A stretch of 41,897 nt of DNA. It comes from CF-161 sp035259145 (GTDB lineage Bacteria; Chloroflexota; Dormibacteria; Dormibacterales; Dormibacteraceae). Position 1 is the first letter of the stretch; every line of letters starts with the position of its first letter. The stretch lies in NCBI GenBank assembly GCA_035259145.1, contig DATFWQ010000075.1, positions 1-41,897 of the forward strand, in the 5' to 3' direction. Both the position numbers and the translations under genes were made by a program. Of this stretch, positions 7,875 to 15,572 are shown in pieces. The notes under the pieces are model-generated. The model was not told the origin of the DNA, did not search any database, and worked only from the letters and a program-made list of their open reading frames with translations.

Positions 7875-8170
7875 ACCCTCTCTTCCTGGATTTTCTTCTC
7901 AGTGATTCTTGGCACGCTCACGCTCACGTAGTTGGACAGGGGAGGTGGCTTGACCGGAGGCTCGGCCAGTGCACGATTGAACGAGTCGCCCGCGACTGCC
8001 GAGGTCACGAAGACCCGGCTGTCAGCCCATTCCTGGGCGATGTGGCCGGAGCCGTCGAAGCCCTGGTTGCCGTCCGATAGGGTATACGACGCACCGCGCA
8101 CGACGCGACACGTCAATTTCTCGGGCAGGTTTTCGAGGTCGTCGCTGGGAGCGGCCGGGATGCTCCGCAT
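7871..8170 (-). CDS. Small uncharacterised protein between GldG-like and pyrophosphatase genes
   Basis: 99 aa from ATG 8170, or 105 aa from GTG 8188, which would overlap the GldG stop. I do not recognise a family. Codon third positions are strongly G or C and residue composition is ordinary, unlike antisense frames nearby, so I treat it as real. It has no signal peptide or membrane segment. A central part contains VVRGASYTLSDGNQGFDG, then a proline-rich AEPPVKPPP and a charged end, ITEKKIQEERV. Its stop overlaps the pyrophosphatase GTG by 4 bp, so its translation is probably coupled to the pump. A soluble partner or regulator is possible, but nothing in the sequence shows it. Confidence 0.65.
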   Translation of the reverse strand: MRSIPAAPSDDLENLPEKLTCRVVRGASYTLSDGNQGFDGSGHIAQEWADSRVFVTSAVAGDSFNRALAEPPVKPPPLSNYVSVSVPRITEKKIQEERV

Positions 8171-8177
8171 TCGCCTG

Positions 8178-9755
8178 TTACGGTCCACCTGGGGACGGGT
8201 CGCGCCGGCGGCGGCCGCGGATGAGCACCCACGCGCCTATCGCGATAACCAGCAGCGGCATGAGGCCAAGCGTCAGCACTTCGTTGACACGTACATCTCG
8301 GTCGCTGAGCGTCAGGGTTCCGGCCGCCGCGGGCTTAGGCCCAATCGAGATCAAGGAGTCCTGCTCGGACAGCCAGTCAAGCGAGGCGAGCAGCAGGTCG
8401 GGGTTCGAGCCGTCGGCGAAGGGGGGCATCGTCCGGTTTTCAGCCAGCCCAGAGGAGCCGCTCAACACGATCCTCGTGGTCTTGCCAGCCGGATGCCTCT
8501 GCTCCAGCGCCTGCATCAGGACGAAAGGCCCGGCCCTGTCGATCGCACGCTTGTCGAGGTTGGTCCGCTGCTGAGCAACCGCATAAGACCTGTCGGTGCT
8601 CGAAGCGAGGTTGACGGCCGTCGTGTCGCCAGTGGCGGTGCCCACGATCGGGGTTGTCAGTGGAAGGAATACGTACTTGCCGGCAAGGTTGTTGGTGATC
8701 GGCGACTGACCGTAGGCATAAACCACCGGAACGGTAGCGTCGTCCTTCGCGGAGTGCGCCGGGTCCGGCTCAACGATCAAGCCGCCGTCGAACCCGACAC
8801 CGTACTGCTTGACCACGGCATTCACACTTGCGAGTACCTTGGGATCGAGCCAGGGGTCTACGCCCAGCAGCAGCTTGCCTCCTTGACTGAGGTACTGCTT
8901 GATGGCCTTGACACTGCCGTCGTTCAGTGAACGACCCAGCTGGACCAGCGCCAGTATGTCGCAGCTGGCGGGGACGCCCTGCTGCACCAGTAGAAGGTCC
9001 TCGAGCTTGTAGTTGCTGGTCTTCAGAAGCTCCGCCACAGCCGAATAGCCGCTGACTTGATTGGTGTCTCTGAGGTCGCGTTCACCATCTCCCGACGCCC
9101 AACACACGATCGGTGCGCGGCTGGACTCGAGACGGAGGATGGCGCCCGTCACGTCTGACTCGGTCTGCGAGGCGATGTTGAGCACCACGGGAGGCCGGCT
9201 CTTGTACTGCAGAACGACGCTGCCGGCGACGGTGACGCCGAGCCTGAGCGCGTCGGCAGCGTTCTGGTCGGGATCCAGGAAGCGCACCTTCAGATGTGGG
9301 CTCCACTGTTTGTAGAGGTCGAACAGGTCCTCAGCCTCGCGCTTGCCGGCCTGCTCGTCAGGGCGGAAGAAGCCGGTGACGACCAGGTCGCTGTCGAGCT
9401 GCCTGGTGACCTTCACCGACTGCGGCGTCAATGTGTGCAGCCCGGACCTTGTGAAGTCGGCAGCCTGCGCGCTTCGAGAGGCAATCACATTGACCGCGAC
9501 CAGGATGCCGATCACGACTGCCCCAACCAGCACACTGAGGGAGCCGAAGCGAGCGCGCCTGGTCCGCCCGAGCTCCAGGACAGCTCCCGGGTCGACCACC
9601 GCGTAGGCGATTACCAGCGCCAGCCCCGCGAAGAGCAAGAAGGTCGTCCGCTGGGTCAGCCCGCCGTCGACGAGGACGAAGCTGAGCGTCGTGAGCAGAA
9701 GCAGGAGGCCGGCAGCCGCGCAGAGCAGGGCGACGCGGCGATCCCAGCGCACCAT
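8178..9755 (-). CDS. GldG-like ABC transporter auxiliary protein
   Basis: 525-aa membrane-anchored protein of the ABC-type uncharacterised transport family (GldG, ABC_transp_aux). Two hydrophobic helices lie near residues 9-27 and 36-54 and a third near 72-90. A large extracytoplasmic domain follows, with HTLTPQSVKVTRQLDSD typical of the family start, and a C-terminal helix near 490-510 precedes an Arg-rich tail. ATG 9755 shares one base with the permease stop, behind GGAGGTGG. A long frame continues upstream but is the wrong-frame shadow of the permease. GldG proteins work with GldA and GldF in Bacteroidota gliding; outside that phylum the role is unknown, and nothing suggests gliding here. 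Confidence 0.85.
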   Translation of the reverse strand: MVRWDRRVALLCAAAGLLLLLTTLSFVLVDGGLTQRTTFLLFAGLALVIAYAVVDPGAVLELGRTRRARFGSLSVLVGAVVIGILVAVNVIASRSAQAADFTRSGLHTLTPQSVKVTRQLDSDLVVTGFFRPDEQAGKREAEDLFDLYKQWSPHLKVRFLDPDQNAADALRLGVTVAGSVVLQYKSRPPVVLNIASQTESDVTGAILRLESSRAPIVCWASGDGERDLRDTNQVSGYSAVAELLKTSNYKLEDLLLVQQGVPASCDILALVQLGRSLNDGSVKAIKQYLSQGGKLLLGVDPWLDPKVLASVNAVVKQYGVGFDGGLIVEPDPAHSAKDDATVPVVYAYGQSPITNNLAGKYVFLPLTTPIVGTATGDTTAVNLASSTDRSYAVAQQRTNLDKRAIDRAGPFVLMQALEQRHPAGKTTRIVLSGSSGLAENRTMPPFADGSNPDLLLASLDWLSEQDSLISIGPKPAAAGTLTLSDRDVRVNEVLTLGLMPLLVIAIGAWVLIRGRRRRDPSPGGP

Positions 9756-11332
9756 CAGCGCCACCTCCTCGATTCCACGACTCGGATCGTGAGGAAGAGC
9801 GCCCCGAGCGTGAGAGTCACGAAATAGACCAGATCTCTGAACACGATCTGGCCGTCGTTGAACGACTGGGCGCGACTGGATGCGGCCAGGTAGTCGAATA
9901 GGTCCGACAAAGGCGGCGTCACAAAGCCTGACAGGGCACCCAGCCCATACTCCAGCGCAAACAGCGCGGCGAAGCCGGCGGCGGCCGCCACGATCTGGTT
10001 CTGGGTGAGGCTGGAGGCCAGCACTCCGAGGGCGACCCAGGCCGCGCCAACCAGAAGGATTCCGGTATATCCGGTAACGACGGATCCGTAGTCGACGCCT
10101 GGCAGCGACACCTGTAGGCCGAAGATGGCGGCAGGCGCATGGAGCTGCTGGTAGGCAGACATCAGGATCACGTAGACGAGAGTGAAAGTGATCGTGACCG
10201 CGTAGAGGAGAAAGCCTCCCAGCCACTTGCCGGCAACCAGCTCCCAGAATCGGACGGGCGACGTCAGCAGCATCTCGAGGCTGCCGGAACGTTGTTCCCC
10301 GGCCAGCATGCGCATGGTGCAGAGCGGCACGAAAAAGGCCATCAGCAGCGCCAGCCAGTTGAAGATCCCGCTCATGCTGACCGGTGCACTGGCGTTGATC
10401 TGGGGCAAGTAGCCGAAAATCGACGTGAGGACGATGACGAGCGCCCAGGCCAGGTATGCGATCGGCCATCGCAAGATTGCGGCCAGCTCCTTCTGTGCTA
10501 TCGCTGCAACGTTGAGTAGACCGGTGCCCCACGCAAGCTCGTACAGGCCCCGCGCGGGCATGCCCGGGGCCTCCAGCGAGACGGGTGCAGCCTCCGCCTG
10601 CACGATCGCGGCGGCCGGCGGAATGGCTGTGGACTCGGACTCGGGCTCGGGTAGGGGGACCGGCCGAGGCGAGTCCGGCTCGGGCTTGGGCATGGGCACG
10701 GGCTGAGGCGAGTCGGTTCCAGCCTCAACCTCCGCCGGCTCCGGCCCTTCGGCCTGAGCCTCAACCTCGGGCACCTCCGGGTCCCGGGCCGCGCCTTGAG
10801 CCGGCGGCTCGCCAGCCTGTGCAGGCGCTTCAAGCACAGGCTCGGCAGCGCTGGCTTCGGTCGCCGCAGGCTCAGCCCCTTCCGCACCCGCTTCAACCTC
10901 GGCCGCCTCCGCCTCGGCTGCCCTCCGGGCCGGCGGCTCGCCATCCTGTGCAGGGCCTTCAGGCCCTGACTCGTCCCCGCTGGCTTCCGTCGCCGCCGGC
11001 TCAGCCCCTTCCGCACCCGCTTCAACCTCGGCCGCTTCGGCCTCGGCTGCCCTCCGGGCGAGGGGCTCGCCATCCTGTGCGGGGGCTTCAGGCCCTGACT
11101 CGTCCCCGCTGGCTTCCGTCGCCGCCGGCTCAGGCGGCTGGGCAGCGAGCGGAGACGCGGAAGCGTCCTCGGCTGCCCTTGCCTGTGGCGGCTCGGTGGT
11201 CTGCGCCTCTGGTTCACCAGCCGGGGCAGCCACGGTCTCCGGGGTCGGAAGAGGCTGCTCCCCGCCGCCTCCTGTGCTTCCTGCCCGGCGGCGCTTCCGC
11301 CTCGGCGGCTTACCGCCGCCGGCGGGCGCCAC
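9755..11332 (-). CDS. ABC-2 type permease (GldF-like) with long repetitive Pro/Ala/Glu N-terminus
   Basis: 525 aa in two parts. Residues 1 to about 265 are a disordered, acidic Pro/Ala/Glu region after a basic PPRRKRRR patch, with tandem 43-residue repeats. From about 275 to the end it is a normal six-helix ABC-2 permease: AAIAQKELAAILRWP, then AGEQRSGSLEMLLTSPV, the hallmark cytoplasmic segment of GldF/NosY-like permeases. GTG 11332 lies 2 bp after the ATPase stop, behind AGGAGG at a 10-nt spacing, so the extension is probably translated. An internal start giving only the permease cannot be excluded. The tail should lie in the cytoplasm beside the ATPase. Together with the neighbours it forms a GldA-GldF-GldG type transporter of unknown substrate. 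Confidence 0.87.
   Translation of the reverse strand: MAPAGGGKPPRRKRRRAGSTGGGGEQPLPTPETVAAPAGEPEAQTTEPPQARAAEDASASPLAAQPPEPAATEASGDESGPEAPAQDGEPLARRAAEAEAAEVEAGAEGAEPAATEASGDESGPEGPAQDGEPPARRAAEAEAAEVEAGAEGAEPAATEASAAEPVLEAPAQAGEPPAQGAARDPEVPEVEAQAEGPEPAEVEAGTDSPQPVPMPKPEPDSPRPVPLPEPESESTAIPPAAAIVQAEAAPVSLEAPGMPARGLYELAWGTGLLNVAAIAQKELAAILRWPIAYLAWALVIVLTSIFGYLPQINASAPVSMSGIFNWLALLMAFFVPLCTMRMLAGEQRSGSLEMLLTSPVRFWELVAGKWLGGFLLYAVTITFTLVYVILMSAYQQLHAPAAIFGLQVSLPGVDYGSVVTGYTGILLVGAAWVALGVLASSLTQNQIVAAAAGFAALFALEYGLGALSGFVTPPLSDLFDYLAASSRAQSFNDGQIVFRDLVYFVTLTLGALFLTIRVVESRRWR
10745..11131 (-). repeat. Three tandem 129-bp coding repeats
   Basis: Within the permease N-terminus three consecutive units of 43 codons begin EPAATEAS. 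Units at 11131-11003 and 11002-10874 are nearly identical (differences such as EAP/EGP and EPL/EPP). The third, 10873-10745, keeps the pattern but has diverged. Units encode acidic Ala/Glu/Pro sequence with no cysteine. The near identity of the first two suggests recent duplication and likely length variation between strains. Confidence 0.85.
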
Positions 11333-11334
11333 CG

Positions 11335-12306
11335 CTAGCGAGCCTCCTGAGAGACTAGCTCCGGAAGCATGTCCTCCAGCGCGACGCTGCGGGAGCTCAG
11401 GCCCCGCAGGCTGATGCCAAGACCGACGATCACCCTGGCAACTGCGTCCTGCAGATCGTCTCCGTCGCCGGTCACGGTCAACCGGTTCTCGCCATCACCG
11501 TTGGACGTCACGATGACCTCGCTCACCCCTGCCAGCCCCCGAAGTGCCAGATCGGCCGAAGCTGCGTCTCCCGCAATGACTGCCTCGACCTCTCGTTTTG
11601 GCTTCTCGGCCAGCCGCCTGCTCAAGCCGTGCGGAGCCTCGTCCGCGACCAGTCTGCCGCCGTTGATGAGCAGCACCCGGTCGCACATCGCGTTGACCTC
11701 GGCCGGTACCCGACTCGACAGCATGACCGTGCGCCGCTCAGCGAGAGCTCGGATGAGCTGCAGCGTCTCCTGTGTCTGAGCGGAGTCGAGGCTCGCGCCG
11801 GGGTCATCCAGGACCAGTACCGGAGGCTCATGCACCACTGCCTGCGCGAGGCCGACCCGGCGCCTCAGGGCCTGGGAGAGATGCCCGATGACATGCTTCC
11901 GGTGCTCAGTGAGGCCACAGGCTGTCAGCGCGTAGTCGATCCGGTGGCGACGGCTGCGTGGTGGCACACCACGCAGCCGGCACATCGTCTCGAGAAACCG
12001 TTCGACCGTCATCTCGTTGTATAGCGGTGTCGTCTCGGGCAGATACCCGATGCACTTGCGCGCCTCACGAGACCTTTCGAATACGTCGCAGCCGGCCACC
12101 GACGCTTCCCCTGAGGTAGCCCTCAGGTATCCGGTCAGTATCCGCATGATCGTCGACTTCCCTGCCCCAGCGGGCCCCAGGAGACCCAGCATCTGCCCCC
12201 GAGGTACTGAGAAGGTGAGGTCGGTGATCGCAGGCCGGTCGTCGTAGTACTTGGTAAGACCCTGGACCTCAATCAACTGGACAGCGGCCATTTTAGGAGT
12301 GGACAC
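11335..12306 (-). CDS. GldA-like ABC ATPase with degenerate catalytic motifs
   Basis: 323 aa. The ATP-binding Walker A GPAGAGKST is intact, and IGYLPETTPLY is the GldA-type Q-loop region. The hydrolysis motifs are altered: the signature reads LSQALRRRVG where GldA proteins have LSKGYRQRVG, so the nucleotide-contacting glycine is alanine. Walker B reads VLVLDDP, with aspartate for the catalytic glutamate, and the switch histidine is arginine (LSSRVP in place of LSTHIL). I checked these three sites on the nucleotide sequence. GTG 12306 has GAGGA 10 nt upstream; GTG 12336 and ATG 12291 are alternatives. The C-terminal 90 residues are the usual GldA accessory domain. It should bind ATP but may hydrolyse it slowly or not at all. 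Confidence 0.85.
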   Translation of the reverse strand: MSTPKMAAVQLIEVQGLTKYYDDRPAITDLTFSVPRGQMLGLLGPAGAGKSTIMRILTGYLRATSGEASVAGCDVFERSREARKCIGYLPETTPLYNEMTVERFLETMCRLRGVPPRSRRHRIDYALTACGLTEHRKHVIGHLSQALRRRVGLAQAVVHEPPVLVLDDPGASLDSAQTQETLQLIRALAERRTVMLSSRVPAEVNAMCDRVLLINGGRLVADEAPHGLSRRLAEKPKREVEAVIAGDAASADLALRGLAGVSEVIVTSNGDGENRLTVTGDGDDLQDAVARVIVGLGISLRGLSSRSVALEDMLPELVSQEAR

Positions 12307-12339
12307 GACGTTGACGTCCTCACCAGACTGCGGCACTGC

Positions 12340-12345
12340 TATAAC
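12340..12345 (+). promoter_or_regulatory. -10 box giving a leaderless cinA-like transcript
   Basis: TATAAC ends 6 nt before GTG 12352, so transcription would begin at or next to the start codon. No ribosome site could fit. No convincing -35 box is seen at 16-18 bp. Confidence 0.45.
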
Positions 12346-12351
12346 CGATCA

Positions 12352-13134
12352 GTGGCGTCGACCATAATCGCCGTCGGGGACGAGCTCCTCGCCGGCTTCA
12401 CCCTTGACACCAACTCGCACTGGCTGGCCGAGCGGCTGCGCCTGCTCGGCTTCCCTGTCAAGCGCATCACCGTGGTCAGAGACCGCAAGGAGGACATCAT
12501 CCAGCAGGTTCGATCCGACCTTGCCGATGAGGAGGTCGAGGACGTCTTCTGCTGCGGAGGCCTCGGACCCACGCCGGACGACCGCACGCTCGAAGCCGTG
12601 GCGGCGGCGCTCGACAGGGACCTGGTGACGTGGCAGCCGGTGCTCGAACGCATCGAGCACCGTGTGCGGCTGATGCACGAGGCCGGTCTGATCGAATCCT
12701 CCCAGGTCGCAGATGGCAACCGGAGGATGGCTCGCGTCCCAGCGAAGCCGGACCACGTCTTTCGCAACCGCCGCGGCATGGCGCCAGGACTCGTCTACCG
12801 GCTCGAGCAGCGCCGGCTTTTCGTGCTTCCTGGCGTACCGAGCGAGTTGAGGGGGATCATCGTCGAGGAGCTGGAGCCTGAGTTTCTCAGTGGCCGGATC
12901 GCGGCCGTCGTGCACGAGCTCCGCTTCATGTTCGCGGTGGAAGCACGGTTCTATCCGGTCATGCGCGACCTGGAGACCTCCCACCCGGACGTGTCCGTCG
13001 GTTCCTATCCGAACTTCCAGACCAAGGAGCTGGTTATCCGCTTCGCGGGAGATGACGAGCGGCGTGTGCTGGAGGCTGTCGACGTCGTCCGCCGGCGTGT
13101 CGCGCCGATGGGCCTGGTGCCGGCGCCCAGCTGA
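12352..13134 (+). CDS. CinA N-terminal (molybdopterin-binding-fold) domain protein
   Basis: 260-aa protein equivalent to the N-terminal COG1058 domain of CinA. IIAVGDELLAGFTLDTNSHW at the start, CCGGLGPTPDDRT near residue 65 and LFVLPGVPSELRGI near residue 160 are the family signatures. The C-terminal PncC nicotinamide-nucleotide amidase domain of full CinA is absent, as in many stand-alone homologues. CinA-N proteins have been linked to ADP-ribose or nucleotide pyrophosphate cleavage, but the role of the single-domain form is unsettled. It is divergent from the ABC ATPase and convergent with the enoyl-CoA hydratase. Confidence 0.88.
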   Translation: MASTIIAVGDELLAGFTLDTNSHWLAERLRLLGFPVKRITVVRDRKEDIIQQVRSDLADEEVEDVFCCGGLGPTPDDRTLEAVAAALDRDLVTWQPVLERIEHRVRLMHEAGLIESSQVADGNRRMARVPAKPDHVFRNRRGMAPGLVYRLEQRRLFVLPGVPSELRGIIVEELEPEFLSGRIAAVVHELRFMFAVEARFYPVMRDLETSHPDVSVGSYPNFQTKELVIRFAGDDERRVLEAVDVVRRRVAPMGLVPAPS

Positions 13135-13173
13135 GGTGCAGCTCCTCGGCACCAGCCCAAGTGAGAACGAACA

Positions 13174-13974
13174 TCAGCGGCCCTTGAACTCCGGCTCCAC
13201 CTTCTGGAAGAACGCAACGATGCCGGCCACCGCGTCCTCGCTCAGGACCGCCCGAGCGAAATTGCGGGCTTCGATGGCGAGCCCTTCCTCCAGCGGGAGG
13301 TCCTGGCCGCGATTCACCGCATCCTTGATCATTGCGATCGCGAACGTCGCGGCTCGGGCCAGGCGTCCGGCCACCTCGTTCACCGCAGTGTCAAGGTCGT
13401 CAGGTGCGACCGCCTTGTTGACCAGACCCAGAGCCTCCGCCTGTACGGCAGATAATCGCACCGACTCGTAGAGGAGCGGCAGCGCCCTGGCCTTGCCGAG
13501 CAGGCGGACCAGCCTCTGGGTGCCCCCTGCTCCCGGGATGATGCCCAGTGCCGACTCGCTCTGCCCGATCCTGGAGCGCCCGTCCTCGACCATGATCCGG
13601 TAGTCGCAGCAGAGCGTCAGCTCGCAGCCACCGCCCAGGGCGTGGCCGTTGATCCGGGCGATCACAGGCTTGGGGCAGGCAGCGATGGCGTTGAAGGCCG
13701 CCCCGCCAGCAAGCATCATCGCCGCGATGCGGTCTTCGGCATCGGGCGCCGAGCGGTCCATGCCCCCCATGGAGCCCAGATCAGCTCCGACGCTGAAGTA
13801 CCGTTCGTAGGCGCTCTGGAGGATGACGACCCGGCAGGCCGGGTCAGGGCCCAGCTCCGTGAACGCCTCTTGCAGCTCGCTCATGAGTTCGGGTGCGATC
13901 GCGTTGTTGCCACTGCGGTGCATCACCACACGCGCCGCACTTCCTTCGTGGACGACGTCGACGAATTCACCCAC
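13174..13974 (-). CDS. Enoyl-CoA hydratase/isomerase family protein
   Basis: 266-aa crotonase-fold enzyme. Both catalytic glutamates of a hydratase are present, E118 in GGGCELTLCCDY and E140 in GQSESALGIIPGAGGTQR. The oxyanion-hole segments are FSVGADL near residue 62 and the GGG of residues 114-116. It should add water to a trans-2-enoyl-CoA. GTG 13974 follows the SDR stop by 3 bp, and the gene is last in a long operon that also encodes a hot-dog hydratase pair and a dehydrogenase. This set fits a modification or oxidation cycle for fatty or other acyl-CoA. Residues after 260 match the usual end of the family. Confidence 0.92.
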   Translation of the reverse strand: MGEFVDVVHEGSAARVVMHRSGNNAIAPELMSELQEAFTELGPDPACRVVILQSAYERYFSVGADLGSMGGMDRSAPDAEDRIAAMMLAGGAAFNAIAACPKPVIARINGHALGGGCELTLCCDYRIMVEDGRSRIGQSESALGIIPGAGGTQRLVRLLGKARALPLLYESVRLSAVQAEALGLVNKAVAPDDLDTAVNEVAGRLARAATFAIAMIKDAVNRGQDLPLEEGLAIEARNFARAVLSEDAVAGIVAFFQKVEPEFKGR

Positions 13975-13977
13975 GGC

Positions 13978-14817
13978 TCAGGCGGTGAACAGAGGGATGC
14001 CGCCGGCCACCTCGATTGCGGCGCCGGTGATGTAGCCGGCCTCCACGCTGCACAGGAAGCCGATGGTGGCCGCGATGTTCGACGGCTCCCCGAAACGCTT
14101 GAAGACGGTGCGGTTCTTGAAACGCTCGTAGAGCGGATTGGTCTGAGCACCCATTTGCCCTGCCTCGGAGAGGATGATGCCCGGCACAATCGCGTTCGCG
14201 GTGATGTTGTGCCGGCCGCCCTCCAGCGCCACCGTCCTGGCCAGCCCTATGACTCCCGCCTTGGTCGCCGAGTAACTGGCCTGACCGAAGCCGCCCAGCG
14301 TACCCGCGACCGACGACATGAAGATGATCCGGCCCCAGCGCTGTTCGACCATGTACGGCCAGACTTCCTTCGTGCAGTTGAAGGACCCCGTGAGGTTGAC
14401 GGCGATGTCGCGGTCCCAGAGCCGGTAATCCTGGTTGGGGATCTGGGCGGTGTGGTCGAGCGTCGCCGCGTTGTTGATCAGTATGTCGATGTGGCCGAAC
14501 TGCTCCTTCACCTGCGCCAGCACCCGGCGGACCTGGTCGCGGTCGGTCACGTCCATCTTGATGGCGGTAGAGCGCCGGCCCATCTGCCGGATATCCTCGG
14601 CGGTTGCGTTTGAGTAGACCCACCCCTGGCTGATCGCGAGCTGTGCCAGCCCCGAATTCGCACCCTCGGCGGTGGTCTGGAGGTCGGGATCGTCCTCGAT
14701 CAGAATGTCTGTTATCACCACGTCGGCACCCATGCGCGCGAGCGTGAGGGCGTCCTCTCGTCCCAGCCCGCGCGATGCGCCCGTGACAACGGCGACCCTA
14801 CCCGAGAGATCGAACAT
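13978..14817 (-). CDS. SDR-family 3-hydroxyacyl-type dehydrogenase
   Basis: 279-aa short-chain dehydrogenase. Nucleotide motif TGASRGLG at residues 12-19, DILINNAAT near 111, catalytic serines 168-169 in FMSSVAG, and Y182/K186 in SYSATK are all intact. Residues 41-85 are an insertion after the second strand, containing AEGANSGLAQLAISQG, that ordinary FabG lacks. It probably oxidises or reduces a 3-hydroxyacyl thioester, given the hydratase neighbours on both sides. It starts at ATG 14817 with GAGGAGCTC some 6 nt upstream and ends 3 bp before the hydratase start. Confidence 0.9.
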   Translation of the reverse strand: MFDLSGRVAVVTGASRGLGREDALTLARMGADVVITDILIEDDPDLQTTAEGANSGLAQLAISQGWVYSNATAEDIRQMGRRSTAIKMDVTDRDQVRRVLAQVKEQFGHIDILINNAATLDHTAQIPNQDYRLWDRDIAVNLTGSFNCTKEVWPYMVEQRWGRIIFMSSVAGTLGGFGQASYSATKAGVIGLARTVALEGGRHNITANAIVPGIILSEAGQMGAQTNPLYERFKNRTVFKRFGEPSNIAATIGFLCSVEAGYITGAAIEVAGGIPLFTA

Positions 14818-14845
14818 TGCAGAGCTCCTCTTGTCAATGCGGGTG

Positions 14846-15190
14846 TCAACCCGGCTGATCCAGTTCCGCGACCGCCCTGGACAGGACCACCTGTCCGTCC
14901 TGGTTCACGGCCGTGAGCTGGACGGCATGATCGGACTCTTCTCCGCGAAAGGTGACAGTATCACCAGGCCGGACGATGCCCGCGAACCGGCAGCTCAGCC
15001 TGCGCAAGCGGCCGGGCTCGCCGGCGACACGGGCAAGGAGCCCCATCTGCAGCATGCCGTGGGCGATTACACCCGGCAGACCGACCGAGCGCGCGAACTC
15101 GTCGTCGAGGTGAATCGGGTTGCTGTCGCCAGATGCGGCCGCGTAAGCGGCGATCTGCTCCCTCGAGAACTCGACGACCAGCTCTCTCAT
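14846..15190 (-). CDS. MaoC-like hot-dog dehydratase, HadB-type subunit
   Basis: 114-aa single hot-dog domain. The (R)-hydratase motif ASGDSNPIHLDDEFAR carries the catalytic D22 and H27, followed by GLPGVIAHGMLQMG, which is diagnostic for MaoC/HadB. ATG 15190 overlaps the stop of the HadA-like gene (ATGA). The frame is open further upstream, but that part is a shadow of HadA. In mycobacteria HadB supplies the catalytic residues of a heterodimeric (3R)-hydroxyacyl dehydratase. The same division of labour is expected here, with the neighbour as the non-catalytic half. Confidence 0.9.
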   Translation of the reverse strand: MRELVVEFSREQIAAYAAASGDSNPIHLDDEFARSVGLPGVIAHGMLQMGLLARVAGEPGRLRRLSCRFAGIVRPGDTVTFRGEESDHAVQLTAVNQDGQVVLSRAVAELDQPG

Positions 15191-15567
15191 GGTGCTCCGC
15201 CGATCACGAAGACGGCACGCGAACGGCAGAGGCCTAAGCCACCCGCGGTCACGCTGCTCTCGAAGGCGATGAGGCGGATCCCTCGGCGCTCGACGTCCGA
15301 AGTCACTCGACCCTGGGCGGTCACAGTCTCCCCGAGCTCCGGCTGGCGCTGCCACTCGAACTCCTGCTCTCGGTGCAGGAGCCTTGCGAAGTCGACACGG
15401 GCAACGGGGTCCTCGAAAAGCTGGCGCGCCGTCGTGCCGAGCGCGTAAACGGCAGCGTAGGTGGGCGGTACCCCGTCGGCCGGGTCCGCACCGAGTGCCC
15501 GGGCGAATGCCTCCACGTGGGCGGCTTCGATCCTGAACTCGACGGGCGGATAGACACGCCCGGTCAC
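15187..15567 (-). CDS. MaoC-like dehydratase N-terminal domain protein, HadA-type subunit
   Basis: 126-aa hot-dog protein of the MaoC_dehydrat_N/FAS1_DH_region group. It begins VYPPVEFRIEAAHVEAFARA, has VPPTYAAVYALG near residue 35 and WQRQPELGETVTAQGRV near 72, and lacks the D-x4-H catalytic motif, as HadA/HadC-type subunits do. It should bind the acyl chain and pair with the adjacent catalytic subunit. GTG 15567 lies 5 bp after the preceding small gene, and the stop overlaps HadB by 4 bp. Confidence 0.87.
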   Translation of the reverse strand: MTGRVYPPVEFRIEAAHVEAFARALGADPADGVPPTYAAVYALGTTARQLFEDPVARVDFARLLHREQEFEWQRQPELGETVTAQGRVTSDVERRGIRLIAFESSVTAGGLGLCRSRAVFVIGGAP

Positions 15568-15572
15568 CGCCG

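Noticed and set aside
6789..7931. 380-codon plus-strand frame opposite hppA
   Set aside because: Asp/His/Arg-rich antisense shadow with no domain pattern.
9756..10532. Upstream extension of the GldG frame on the minus strand to 10532
   Set aside because: It is the wrong-frame shadow of the permease gene. ATG 9755 with a strong ribosome site starts a complete GldG-like protein.
10745..11131. Tandem repeats considered as a CRISPR-like array
   Set aside because: Units are contiguous, 129 bp long, keep a coding frame and have no spacers.
10585..11358. Pro/Gln/Arg-rich plus-strand frame opposite the permease repeats
   Set aside because: Antisense of the low-complexity repeat; no independent start signal.
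8178..12306. Gliding motility machinery
   Set aside because: Only GldA/F/G-like genes are present, no other gliding genes, and these families are widespread outside gliding bacteria.
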